Of a stretch of 46,282 nucleotides of DNA, positions 30,942 through 38,639 are shown piece after piece. Made by a program: the position numbers and the translations under genes. The notes beneath the pieces are model-generated. The model worked only from the letters and a program-made list of their open reading frames with translations, searched no databases and was not told the origin of the DNA. How positions within the stretch are numbered: position 1 is the first letter of the stretch; the number at the start of each line of letters is the position of its first letter. Source of the stretch: GWE2-51-13 sp041736705 (GTDB taxonomy: Bacteria > Bacillota_I > Bacilli_A > Erysipelotrichales > Erysipelotrichaceae); the NCBI GenBank assembly GCA_041736705.1, contig JBGSTC010000003.1, forward strand, positions 1 through 46,282. The letters run 5' to 3'.

Positions 30942-31405
30942 TCTTTTTCCCCTTCTTCCATGTGTTGTAGGTTGTTCATGAGTTTCTCGATGACGGTGCG
31001 CGCAGCTGCGAATTCCTCTTCCGTGATACCGCGGTAGAGATCGCCGAGGAATCGATTGGAATCCCCTTCGGTCTTAGCCCAGAAGCCGACGCTTTCCGGA
31101 GTCAGCTGGACCCGGGTGACGCGTGCATCGTGTTTGTCTTTGGTGAGCGACATCAAACCTTTTTCCTGTAGCTTCAGTGCGACCTGTTTGACGTTCTGGT
31201 GGGATGTCCCGCTCACATTCGCCAATTCTTTCAGGGTCGGTGGTTTTTCGAACAACGACGCCGTGCAAATCGAGAGAAACCACTGACGCGACGTCACGCC
31301 ATATCGGTTGAGTTCCCTTTCCAATAATGTATCGATCTTGTTGGCGACCATGAACAGGGCGCCGAAGAGGAAGATATCGTCATTCATATGATCCAGGTTT
31401 CGCAT
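30938..31405 (-). CDS. MarR-family transcriptional regulator
   Basis: The 155-residue protein has the MarR winged helix: PPTLKELANVSGTSHQNVKQVALKLQEKGLMSLTKDKHDARVTRVQLT, which includes the DxR wing. It heads the three-gene operon with the FMN-binding and flavodoxin genes. An inverted repeat at 31434-31465 in front of it is the likely operator. The ATG at 31405 has AAGGAG at five bases. Confidence 0.88.
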   Translation of the reverse strand: MRNLDHMNDDIFLFGALFMVANKIDTLLERELNRYGVTSRQWFLSICTASLFEKPPTLKELANVSGTSHQNVKQVALKLQEKGLMSLTKDKHDARVTRVQLTPESVGFWAKTEGDSNRFLGDLYRGITEEEFAAARTVIEKLMNNLQHMEEGEKE

Positions 31406-31433
31406 GTGTGCTCCTTGAGGTAATAATTTATAT

Positions 31434-31465
31434 GTAATGTATTACCTATTAAGATAATACATTAC
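31434..31465. promoter_or_regulatory. Inverted-repeat operator upstream of marR
   Basis: GTAATGTATTA (31434-31444) and TAATACATTAC (31455-31465) are exact inverted copies with a 10-base spacer. They lie 29-60 bases before the marR start, over the AT-rich promoter region, as expected for an autoregulated MarR operon. Confidence 0.6.
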
Positions 31466-31492
31466 CTTTTATGGAATGTAAAGAGGGAAAGT

Positions 31493-31520
31493 GAAAAAAA
31501 AGCCGCGATTTTTCGCGGCT
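31493..31520 (-). terminator. Intrinsic terminator of the RpiR-family gene
   Basis: AGCCGCGA and TCGCGGCT with a four-base loop (31520-31501) are followed by at least seven T on the minus strand. The stop codon overlaps the stem. Confidence 0.85.
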
Positions 31521-32379
31521 ACTTCGATTGGGATCGGATACTGTTGCGGTAAGTCTCGTATTCCACAAGACAAGCCAGGTTTTTTTCATAGTTCGACTCG
31601 AAGATCAATCCGTAAAGGATATCGCAGACCAGCTGCATCGAGGTCCGCGAGGAGAACGATCCCAGCTTGATCCTGGACTCTTCGTTATCGATGTTGATGC
31701 ACAGGTTGGCCAGTTTCTGATACGGCGAATAACTGTTGGCGCAAATCAGGATGATCGGGATCTTATAATGACGCAGTTCGTTCATGCGTTCCTGGACGTC
31801 GATACTGTTGGCGTAGTGCGAGATGAAGACCGCGACGCGTTTCAGCTTGTTGGGTCGCACGGATGCGCCCTGGAAGCCTTCCAGCGCCTCACAGACGGAG
31901 GAAAACCCCAAACGCAGTAATTTATATTGGAAATCTTCCGCGATCAACAGCGACGGTCCTTTCCCGAAGAACGATACGCTGTCGGCCGCCATCATCATCC
32001 GTGCCGCCTGGGTCAGTTTCTCGTAATCCAACGCATTGAACGTATCCGTCAAGGCTTGGAAATGAAGATTGATGAACGCCTGGGCGACCTGTCTCTGATC
32101 CATCCCCTTTTCAAGCGGGACATCCAATTCGATCCGCTTCTCGTTGAGGATGAACGAATTGATTTCCGAAGCCAGTTTCAACTTGAATTCGGAAAACCCG
32201 GACATTCCCAGTTTCTTGCACATCCGGACGATCGTCGACGGGGAGGAGTAAGCCGCCGCCGCCAGTTCGATGATGTTCATCGCAACAGCTTCTTTCGGAT
32301 GGTCATTGATGTATTGAACGATCGACTCCTCGGACGTACTGAATAGATTCTTGTTTTTCAGTTGATTGGTGAGTAACAT
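31519..32379 (-). CDS. MurR/RpiR-family transcriptional regulator
   Basis: The 286-residue protein has an N-terminal RpiR helix-turn-helix (SEESIVQYINDHP, then NIIELAAAAYSSPSTIVRMCKKLGMSGFSEFK) and a C-terminal SIS sugar-phosphate-binding domain (about 105-250) with SVSFFGKGPSLLIAEDFQYKLLRLG. It should sense a phosphosugar. No sugar operon is adjacent; the nearest candidate is the family 1 glycosidase at 33658. It is monocistronic. Confidence 0.85.
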   Translation of the reverse strand: MLLTNQLKNKNLFSTSEESIVQYINDHPKEAVAMNIIELAAAAYSSPSTIVRMCKKLGMSGFSEFKLKLASEINSFILNEKRIELDVPLEKGMDQRQVAQAFINLHFQALTDTFNALDYEKLTQAARMMMAADSVSFFGKGPSLLIAEDFQYKLLRLGFSSVCEALEGFQGASVRPNKLKRVAVFISHYANSIDVQERMNELRHYKIPIILICANSYSPYQKLANLCINIDNEESRIKLGSFSSRTSMQLVCDILYGLIFESNYEKNLACLVEYETYRNSIRSQSK

Positions 32380-32565
32380 TTCATTCCTCCATTACATTCT
32401 CATTTAACCACAATTCGTACTAAACCGACAGAGTTTTGTATGAATCCATCGATTTACGCCTCTGTTTTAGGTACGTAAGAAGGACGAAACGTCCAATAAA
32501 CAATGAAGGATAAGAGTCAAGAGTTGAATGATTCAGCTGTCGGAGTCCTTTACCGACGTACTTTT

Positions 32566-33174
32566 CTATTCCTCAAAGGTAATGACGACTTCCTCATACC
32601 CGATCAGACTCAGAAAGCCTTCCAACGCAAGTTTCGCGTTTTCCTCCGCTTTTTCCAGAATCCCGTTGTCCTCGGCTTGCTTCTCAAGCCGAAGCAGGAA
32701 TTCATTGAGCGTATTCAGCGTATCTTCGTTGGTCACAGGATTCAAAAATCCGTCTTTCTCCGCATACGCCCGGTATTCCAGGATTTCCTTCGCGGTGATT
32801 TTCGCTTTATCCAGCGACAACGTAATCTTTTTATCCGCAATTTGTATGTCGTCTTCGGTGAGTGCCGCCAAATCGATGCCCGACTGCACCCTCGCCTTGA
32901 CCACGAAGATGAATGATTTCTCGGTGAACGGCACTTCGAAGTCGTTGATCGTAATCGCTTCACGATAATCGAGGATCTCGTTGAAGTACATTTCGACCGT
33001 ATCCAACTGCGAAATCTGCTTGATTTTCTCCAATACGGCGGAAACCCCGATCTCGGACTTTCTTACAAATTGAAAATTCTTCGAGAAATTCAGGGCGAAA
33101 ACCCCGACAATGATCAAGAAAGCGATAAGAATCAATAACCTAAACGTTTTTAGAAACTGCAAGATTTTCTTCAT
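32566..33174 (-). CDS. DUF4230-type membrane-anchored protein
   Basis: The 202-residue protein has one N-terminal membrane helix (about 9-28) and an extracytoplasmic domain resembling DUF4230: TVEMYFNEILDYREA, IFVVKARVQSGIDLAAL, IQIADKKITLSLDKAKI, then a long helical C-terminus. The family function is unknown. The ATG at 33174 has AGGTGA at five to six bases; a GTG three codons earlier is possible. It stands alone between the RpiR and XRE genes. Confidence 0.7.
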   Translation of the reverse strand: MKKILQFLKTFRLLILIAFLIIVGVFALNFSKNFQFVRKSEIGVSAVLEKIKQISQLDTVEMYFNEILDYREAITINDFEVPFTEKSFIFVVKARVQSGIDLAALTEDDIQIADKKITLSLDKAKITAKEILEYRAYAEKDGFLNPVTNEDTLNTLNEFLLRLEKQAEDNGILEKAEENAKLALEGFLSLIGYEEVVITFEE

Positions 33175-33218
33175 TTGAATCACCTACCTTAGTTTTATTA
33201 TACCATGACCTGTCAAAA

Positions 33219-33518
33219 TCACGGTTTCGGCGATGTTAAGGACTTCGGTTCAAGGATCAACTTCAGTTTCATCCCCAATCCATCAGCGATCCTTTGTAAT
33301 GTCTTTAGGGATGGATTCCCGATGCCTCTCTCAAGTTTACTGATGTCCGCCTGTGTCACACCCGTTAGCATCGATAAGCCTTTTTGGGTCAAGCCTTCAC
33401 TTTTCCGTGCGTCGATGATCGCTTGGATGATCGAATATTCTGTTTCAAGTGACTCATATTCTTTCCTGAATTCATCATCCTTCAACAATCGTTGAATATC
33501 TTTTCTAAAATCATCCAT
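33219..33518 (-). CDS. XRE-family regulator, HigA antitoxin-like
   Basis: The 99-residue protein has an N-terminal helical arm and an XRE helix-turn-helix (about 43-65, GLTQKGLSMLTGVTQADISKLERGIGNPSLKTLQRIADGLG). This layout is that of HigA-type antitoxins that follow a RelE-like toxin gene. No toxin frame exists in the 139 bases upstream, so it is either an orphan antitoxin or a plain regulator. The ATG at 33518 has a GGGGA-type site about 11 bases away. The inverted repeat at 33577-33594 is a candidate autoregulatory site. Confidence 0.75.
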   Translation of the reverse strand: MDDFRKDIQRLLKDDEFRKEYESLETEYSIIQAIIDARKSEGLTQKGLSMLTGVTQADISKLERGIGNPSLKTLQRIADGLGMKLKLILEPKSLTSPKP

Positions 33519-33576
33519 TTTTGATGATCCCCTTTCTGTGAAACATCCAGTAATGTTGTTTCTGAACACTAAACTA

Positions 33577-33594
33577 TATATGTTATATCATATA
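33577..33594. promoter_or_regulatory. Inverted repeat upstream of the XRE gene
   Basis: TATATG and CATATA flank six AT bases. It lies 60-76 bases before the XRE start, in the promoter region, and could be the operator of the XRE protein. Confidence 0.35.
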
Positions 33595-33620
33595 CATTCA
33601 ATGTATTTCTACGCAAATAT

Positions 33621-33650
33621 AGAAAACCGTCGACATTTCTGCCGGCGGTT
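33621..33650 (-). terminator. Terminator of the glycosidase gene
   Basis: AACCGCCG and CGACGGTT pair with one mismatch, followed by TTTTCT on the minus strand, just past the glycosidase stop. Confidence 0.6.
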
Positions 33651-33657
33651 CATTTCA

Positions 33658-35061
33658 CTATTTCAAGTCTTCTCCGTTGGTTGCGATGACTTTCTTGTAC
33701 CAATCAAACGAATCCTTCTTGATCCGTTTCAGTGTCCCGTTTCCTTCGTTGTCTTTGTCGACGTAGACGAAACCATAGCGTTTCTCCATTTCGGCGGTAC
33801 CGGCGCTGACGATGTCCATCGGACCCCAATAGGTGTAGCCCATCAGGTCGACGCCGTCCTTCACCGCTTCCTTCATCTGTTCAAGATGGTCGCGCAGGTA
33901 GGAGATGCGGTAAGGATCGTGGATGGATCCGTCTTCTTCCACTTTGTCGAAGGTCCCCAAGCCGTTCTCGACGATGAAGAGCGGGACTTGATAACGGTCG
34001 TAGAGTTCGTTGAGGGTATAGCGCAAACCGACCGGGTCGATCTGCCATCCCCACGGGGTGGTTTCAAGATACGGGTTGTCTTTGCCCGTTTCCCCGCCGG
34101 TGTCGGCGTTTTGGGCCAAGCCGTGTTCATGGGTGGTCGAACGATAGTAGCTGAAGGCGATATAGTCGGAAGTATACGCGGCGATGATTTCCTCGTCGCC
34201 CGGCAACATTTCAAGACGGACGCCTTTGGTTTCAAACATGCGCGATGCATACGCCGGGTATTTTCCGCGGACCATCACATCCACGAACAACAAGGACTCG
34301 CGTCGTACGCCGACCGTCGACATGACATCATCGGGTTTACAGGTGGCCGGATAGACGTTGCTTAAAGAGAACATCGAACCGATTTTCGCATCGGGGATGA
34401 TTTCGTGGCAACGCTTCATCGCCAAACTGGAAGCGACGAACATATGGTGGGAGGCTTGGTAGATGGTCTGCCAGAACGATTCGCCTTCTTGCAGGAGAAT
34501 CCCGCCGGCTCCGCCCGGGATGCGACGCATATTATTGATTTCGTTGAACGTCATCCAGAGTTTCACTTTATGCTTATAGCGTTCGAAGACGACTTCGCAA
34601 TAACGGACGAAGAAGCCGATCAGTTCGCGTGAACGCCAGCTCCCGTACTTCTCGACCAAATGCAAGGGCGTTTCGTAGTGGCTCAGCGTAATCAGCGGTT
34701 GCATGCCCCGTGCGATCATTTCGTCGAAAAGATCGTCGTAGAACTTTAATCCGGCTTCGTTGGGTTCGAGTTCGTCGCCCAAAGGAAAGATGCGAGCCCA
34801 GGCGATCGAGGTACGGAAAACGTTGAACCCCATCTCCTGCATCAATGCCAAGTCTTCTTGATAACGGTGGTAGAAATCGATGGCTTCCTGATACGGATAA
34901 AACTTCCCTTCGGTCGGTTTCAGTTCGAATCCGTGGCGAAGTCCTTCCGCGCAGTACGAAGCGATGTCCAAGCCTTTTCCGTCGGCCAAGTAAGCGCCTT
35001 CGGCTTGGTTGGCGGCGATGGCTCCGCCCCATAGAAAGTTCTTAGGTAATGTGTTTGTCAT
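33658..35061 (-). CDS. Glycoside hydrolase family 1, probable 6-phospho-beta-glucosidase
   Basis: The 467-residue protein is a GH1 (beta/alpha)8 barrel. The acid/base is E174 in TFNE and the nucleophile E365 in VENG. The start FLWGGAIAANQAEGAY is typical of the phospho-glucosidase branch. The loop SAGTAEMEKRYGFVYVD carries the Ser-Lys-Tyr residues that bind the 6-phosphate in that branch. It hydrolyses phosphorylated beta-glucosides imported by a PTS; no PTS gene is in the window. The start has GGAGG at five bases, and a hairpin lies just upstream (35098-35116). Confidence 0.9.
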   Translation of the reverse strand: MTNTLPKNFLWGGAIAANQAEGAYLADGKGLDIASYCAEGLRHGFELKPTEGKFYPYQEAIDFYHRYQEDLALMQEMGFNVFRTSIAWARIFPLGDELEPNEAGLKFYDDLFDEMIARGMQPLITLSHYETPLHLVEKYGSWRSRELIGFFVRYCEVVFERYKHKVKLWMTFNEINNMRRIPGGAGGILLQEGESFWQTIYQASHHMFVASSLAMKRCHEIIPDAKIGSMFSLSNVYPATCKPDDVMSTVGVRRESLLFVDVMVRGKYPAYASRMFETKGVRLEMLPGDEEIIAAYTSDYIAFSYYRSTTHEHGLAQNADTGGETGKDNPYLETTPWGWQIDPVGLRYTLNELYDRYQVPLFIVENGLGTFDKVEEDGSIHDPYRISYLRDHLEQMKEAVKDGVDLMGYTYWGPMDIVSAGTAEMEKRYGFVYVDKDNEGNGTLKRIKKDSFDWYKKVIATNGEDLK

Positions 35062-35097
35062 GGTAATCCTCCGACTTTAGTATGACAGATGAAGAAA

Positions 35098-35116
35098 GGT
35101 CCGCAAGATGCGGACC
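35098..35116 (-). terminator. Hairpin between the AEC transporter and glycosidase genes
   Basis: GGTCCGC and GCGGACC with a five-base loop are followed by TTTCTTC on the minus strand. It can end the AEC transcript, or act as an attenuator in a leader of the glycosidase gene, whose start is only about 35 bases further on. Confidence 0.6.
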
Positions 35117-35179
35117 CGAATTCGGAATCGGTGTTCAGGATAAATCGATATTTATGAAAATGAATGGAATATTTTACCG

Positions 35180-36115
35180 TCAGAGGACATTGAGTTGGGC
35201 GAAGAGCGTTAACCAGATGAAGATGGTCACCATCGCCAACAAGGTCGAGGCCATGATGATCTGGGCCGCCAGTTCATGGTCGGCGTCCATCGCGATGGCC
35301 ATCGAGAACGAAGAGACGGCGGTCGGCGAGGCGAAGAGGGCGAGGATCGACACCAAAGCGACATCGCGATACCCCAGCGATAATGCGATGAGGATCAATG
35401 GAAGCGGGACCAAGACCAATCGGCACACAACGACCGAAAGGATCGCTTTCGCGTTGGATTTGAGGGATGAGAATTCAAACATCGCGCCTAAGGTGACCAA
35501 GGCCAAGGGACTGGCGACTTTGGCGAGTTCCGTCAAGGTTTTGACCATGAACGAAGGAACCGGAATCCGTAGCAGATAAACCAACAAGCCCGACAGGGTC
35601 GCCAGGATCAAGGGATTGGTGAAGACCGTGGTCAGGGTCGCTTTGAGGTTGGTTTTACGATGACGGTAATGGTCCAACACCAAAACCGCGGCGATATTGA
35701 TGATCGGCACCAAGGTGCCGATGAGAAGCGTCATGATGCTCATGTCCGTATACAGGGCGGCGACGACCGGGATGCCAAAGAGCGCGAAGTTCGAACGGAA
35801 GATACCTTGGACGATGACCGCCTGGCGTCTGGGGTCGACGCAAAACTTCTTTACACTCACCATGGAAACGAGAATCACCGTCAGAACCCCCAAGAAACAA
35901 AACAGGATCAACACGGGGTCGAAGGTGGAACGAAGGTCGGATTGGATGACATTGGTGAAAAGAAGGGCGGGTAAAAAAAGATTGAAAACCAGTTTATTGA
36001 TCGATCCCCATGCGATCGCGGGGATCAGTCCGATCTTGCGCAACGACATTCCCAATAACACCAGCAGACAAAGAGGCGCGACGACCGTGAACGAAACGAT
36101 GAGACTTTGAATCAT
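35180..36115 (-). CDS. AEC (auxin efflux carrier) family transporter
   Basis: The 311-residue protein has ten predicted membrane helices in two inverted halves. It shows KLVFNLFLPALLFTNV at the start of the first half, a FALFGIPV motif in the middle, and SFSMAIAMDAD near the end. Bacterial AEC members include malonate and malate permeases; the substrate here is unknown. It is divergent from the membrane protein at 36285. Confidence 0.85.
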   Translation of the reverse strand: MIQSLIVSFTVVAPLCLLVLLGMSLRKIGLIPAIAWGSINKLVFNLFLPALLFTNVIQSDLRSTFDPVLILFCFLGVLTVILVSMVSVKKFCVDPRRQAVIVQGIFRSNFALFGIPVVAALYTDMSIMTLLIGTLVPIINIAAVLVLDHYRHRKTNLKATLTTVFTNPLILATLSGLLVYLLRIPVPSFMVKTLTELAKVASPLALVTLGAMFEFSSLKSNAKAILSVVVCRLVLVPLPLILIALSLGYRDVALVSILALFASPTAVSSFSMAIAMDADHELAAQIIMASTLLAMVTIFIWLTLFAQLNVL

Positions 36116-36139
36116 GCTACCCCTCCTGTCGATTCATTC

Positions 36140-36149
36140 ATTGTGGCAG
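36140..36149. repeat. CTGCCACAAT word, AEC side
   Basis: ATTGTGGCAG on the plus strand is CTGCCACAAT when read towards the AEC gene, overlapping its possible -10 region. The identical ten-base word recurs at 36250-36259 facing the other way. Confidence 0.35.
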
Positions 36150-36249
36150 ATTGGATCGATCCAGGCAAGGGCTTGGAGGGACTTCGGTAAGAAATGCCGA
36201 AACTCGGGATATGGTGCGCATGATTCTTTGCTTGACAGGAAGCGACTTT

Positions 36250-36259
36250 CTGCCACAAT
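36250..36259. repeat. CTGCCACAAT word, membrane-protein side
   Basis: This inverted copy of the word at 36140 lies inside the promoter of the divergent membrane protein gene. A TTGACA at about 36233-36238 precedes it. A perfect palindrome CCTAGTACTAGG follows at 36263-36274. Confidence 0.35.
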
Positions 36260-36262
36260 ATA

Positions 36263-36274
36263 CCTAGTACTAGG
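36263..36274. promoter_or_regulatory. Palindromic candidate operator before the membrane protein gene
   Basis: CCTAGTACTAGG is a perfect 12-base palindrome between the promoter (TTGACA near 36233) and the AGGAGG ribosome binding site of the gene at 36285. A repressor bound there would block transcription start. No matching regulator is adjacent. Confidence 0.4.
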
Positions 36275-36284
36275 AGGAAAAAAG

Positions 36285-36941
36285 ATGCAAAAAATCTTCG
36301 AACCGGTCTTCTCGGTCGTCTACTTGATTCTGATCTTCTATTGGTCGTATTGGATGTACAAGCGCAGTCAACCGAAAACCTTGGGACGTACCTATGCGGA
36401 CATGGCGTTCTTCCTGGGATTCGGCGATGCATTCCATCTGATCCCCCGCATCCTGGCGCTCAACAGCGATACACCCTTGGACTACACGGTGATGCTGGGC
36501 TTCGGGAAACTGGTCACCTCCGTCACCATGACCGTCTTTTACATTTATTTCTACTTGACCTTGCGTAATGAAAAACTGTGCTGTGAAAGCAAACCGATCG
36601 ACCGTTTGGTCTGGGTCTTGGCGATCACGCGATTCCTCTTGATCCTTCTTCCCCAAAACGGGTGGATCACGGAGAACCCTTCCCTTTTGTTCGGGGTGCT
36701 GCGCAATGTCCCCTTCGTGATGCTTGGCATCTTGATCATGGGGATCCTTTTCCTTCATTACCGCAATTCAAACGATAAAACCTCGGGCTTGCAAGCCCTG
36801 TTGGTCTTCCTCTCCTACCTCTTCTATATTCCCGTGGTTCTATTCGCCTCTTCGGCTTCCTGGGTCGGTTTATTGATGATCCCCAAGACGGTGTGTTATC
36901 TTGTATTGGTCTATACGATGAAGAAGGAATTCACGAAATAA
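36285..36941 (+). CDS. Unknown seven-helix membrane protein
   Basis: The 218-residue protein has about seven hydrophobic segments and little else. The start at ATG 36285 has AGGAGG at eight bases; the longer frame from 36114 runs through the promoter and is rejected. A striking conserved-looking motif is MAFFLGFGDAFHLIPRIL between helices 2 and 3. Acidic and His residues in a membrane setting suggest a ligand- or ion-binding site. I do not recognise the family. It is monocistronic and shares a promoter motif with the divergent AEC transporter. Confidence 0.75.
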   Translation: MQKIFEPVFSVVYLILIFYWSYWMYKRSQPKTLGRTYADMAFFLGFGDAFHLIPRILALNSDTPLDYTVMLGFGKLVTSVTMTVFYIYFYLTLRNEKLCCESKPIDRLVWVLAITRFLLILLPQNGWITENPSLLFGVLRNVPFVMLGILIMGILFLHYRNSNDKTSGLQALLVFLSYLFYIPVVLFASSASWVGLLMIPKTVCYLVLVYTMKKEFTK

Positions 36942-36974
36942 ACGAAACCGGCACGCATGTGCCGGTTCGTTTTT
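36941..36974. terminator. Bidirectional terminator
   Basis: CCGGCAC-GCAT-GTGCCGG extended by AACGAA and TTCGTT (one bulged A) lies between two convergent genes. TTTTT follows on the plus strand. Confidence 0.8.
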
Positions 36975-37167
36975 ACTTTAGAAGAAATGCGACGACGAGG
37001 AAGATGACCGCGAATACAAGCAATACCAGCTTGTAATTCTTTTTACCCAACTTCTGAATCATGAATTTGGTTTTGGGGTTGCCTTCGTAGAAGAACGGGA
37101 TCTCCACGAAATACGCGACGAGATACAAGGCGCCCAAGATGAAGAATACGATCGACCAGGTGTTCAT
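36973..37167 (-). CDS. Small two-helix membrane protein
   Basis: The 64-residue protein has two membrane helices (WSIVFFILGALYLVAYFV and LVLLVFAVIFLVVAFLL) joined by a basic loop, NPKTKFMIQKLGKKNYK. It follows the second ABC permease by 12 bases and probably belongs to the exporter operon. Function unknown. Confidence 0.75.
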   Translation of the reverse strand: MNTWSIVFFILGALYLVAYFVEIPFFYEGNPKTKFMIQKLGKKNYKLVLLVFAVIFLVVAFLLK

Positions 37168-37179
37168 AGTTGCCTCCCT

Positions 37180-37908
37180 TTATTGCATGTATTTACGTTT
37201 GAAAACGTTGTACATCATGGCTGTGAGTAAGAGATTATAGACGAAACCGATGGCAAGATACCCGAGAAACGGAAGATGCATGACGATCGAACCGGCGTCG
37301 ATCAACGGTGCGTACAAGAGCGTCTGGACGGCTTTGGCCCCCCAGAACGCCGGGGCGATCGCGAAGATCCATTCTTTCCAATCCACGAAAAGGAAAGCGA
37401 TGATCGGGAAGATCATGAGGAAGCCGGTGGCTTTCATGGCGACGAACCCCTCGACTTTATTGCTTGCGAAGGCGTTGACCAGAAAGGCGTTGGTCGGGGC
37501 TTGAAACCCGTTGAGGAGGGCGATCAGGATCAACTGCCACCACTGCATCTCCATGCCCCCGACCATCGCGAAGATGATCAGGCTGGAAACCACGCTTAGG
37601 ACATAGACGAAGATCACTTTCATCCACACATAATAACGGATGGACAAAGGGGAAATCTGGATGGATACGAAGACATGGTCGTCGCGGTCATCCAGGATCG
37701 AGAACCCCGCCATGGAACCGAACATGACACCGGAAATCAGCGTCAAGGCGATGATGATCATATTGGAAGCGATCGGATTGTTGAAGGTGTCGTTTTCGAT
37801 GAGGTATTTCCCCAACCATCCGACCAGTAACGGAACCGCCAGCAGCATGAAGGTCATCCGGTCGCGAAGCAGGTTTTTGATTTCGAATTTCAAGAGTCGC
37901 AAGGACAT
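37180..37908 (-). CDS. ABC-2 type exporter permease (second)
   Basis: The 242-residue membrane protein has six helices and a conserved cytosolic loop SILDDRDDHVFVSIQISPLSIRYYVWMK, typical of ABC-2 permeases of drug or lipid exporters. It starts two bases after the first permease ends and would form a heterodimer with it. Substrate unknown. Confidence 0.82.
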   Translation of the reverse strand: MSLRLLKFEIKNLLRDRMTFMLLAVPLLVGWLGKYLIENDTFNNPIASNMIIIALTLISGVMFGSMAGFSILDDRDDHVFVSIQISPLSIRYYVWMKVIFVYVLSVVSSLIIFAMVGGMEMQWWQLILIALLNGFQAPTNAFLVNAFASNKVEGFVAMKATGFLMIFPIIAFLFVDWKEWIFAIAPAFWGAKAVQTLLYAPLIDAGSIVMHLPFLGYLAIGFVYNLLLTAMMYNVFKRKYMQ

Positions 37909-37910
37909 GG

Positions 37911-38639
37911 TTACACCCCCAAGTCGCGCGTCGCATAGGACTTAAAGCGCGGTAGGACCACGAATCGGAAAAGAAGGTAGGATAGGATCGCGATGTAGGC
38001 GAAATCCAAGGCGAATTGCTTCAGGTCGACGGTCGACGCAAACGAAGCACTCATCATGCGAAGCGTCGCTTCCGTCGGCGACCAGAAGAGGATGTCCTTG
38101 ACTTCCGGGGCGAAGACGCCGATCATCACCAGCATACTCGGGATGACAAGGATCACCATCATCACGAAGTAGTTCATCAATAAGGCAGTGAAGTCTTTGG
38201 AGAGATAACTCAGGACGATGCCGATCAAGACATAGAACGCGGTGACGATCGAGACGCTGAGAACAAGCCAATGATACGCGAAGAGGAAATCCTTGAGGAA
38301 ATACATCGATGCGCCGATGATGACGAAGATGATCAAAACATTCAGAATGTTCGCCAGGATCTTCGACGTGATGTATTCCGTCTCCGTCATGGGAGAGATC
38401 AACATCGAACTGATGGTGTGTTCCTTTTTCTCATAGAACATCTCCGCGCCGACCAGGATCGCCGTCATCGCCGAGGCTTCCATCAAGAAGACAAACGGCA
38501 GAAACGCCTTGAACTCCTCGACGCTCAGGAAATACCCTACGGCCACCCAGATCAAAGCGACCACGACGGATGCGATGAAGAGGTTGTATTTATTGAGGCG
38601 GGTGAATTCACCCCCGACCAAGTGCTTAATCTTCGCCAT
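37911..38639 (-). CDS. ABC-2 type exporter permease (first)
   Basis: The 242-residue protein has six membrane helices and a cytosolic loop EKKEHTISSMLISPMTETEYITSK corresponding to that of the second permease. The ATG at 38639 overlaps the ATPase gene by 14 bases; the longer frame to 38708 lies inside the ATPase gene and is rejected. Confidence 0.82.
   Translation of the reverse strand: MAKIKHLVGGEFTRLNKYNLFIASVVVALIWVAVGYFLSVEEFKAFLPFVFLMEASAMTAILVGAEMFYEKKEHTISSMLISPMTETEYITSKILANILNVLIIFVIIGASMYFLKDFLFAYHWLVLSVSIVTAFYVLIGIVLSYLSKDFTALLMNYFVMMVILVIPSMLVMIGVFAPEVKDILFWSPTEATLRMMSASFASTVDLKQFALDFAYIAILSYLLFRFVVLPRFKSYATRDLGV

Noticed and set aside
34574..35032. 152-codon minus-strand frame inside the glycosidase gene
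   Set aside because: It is fully contained in the GH1 gene in another frame, Arg-rich and without a ribosome binding site.
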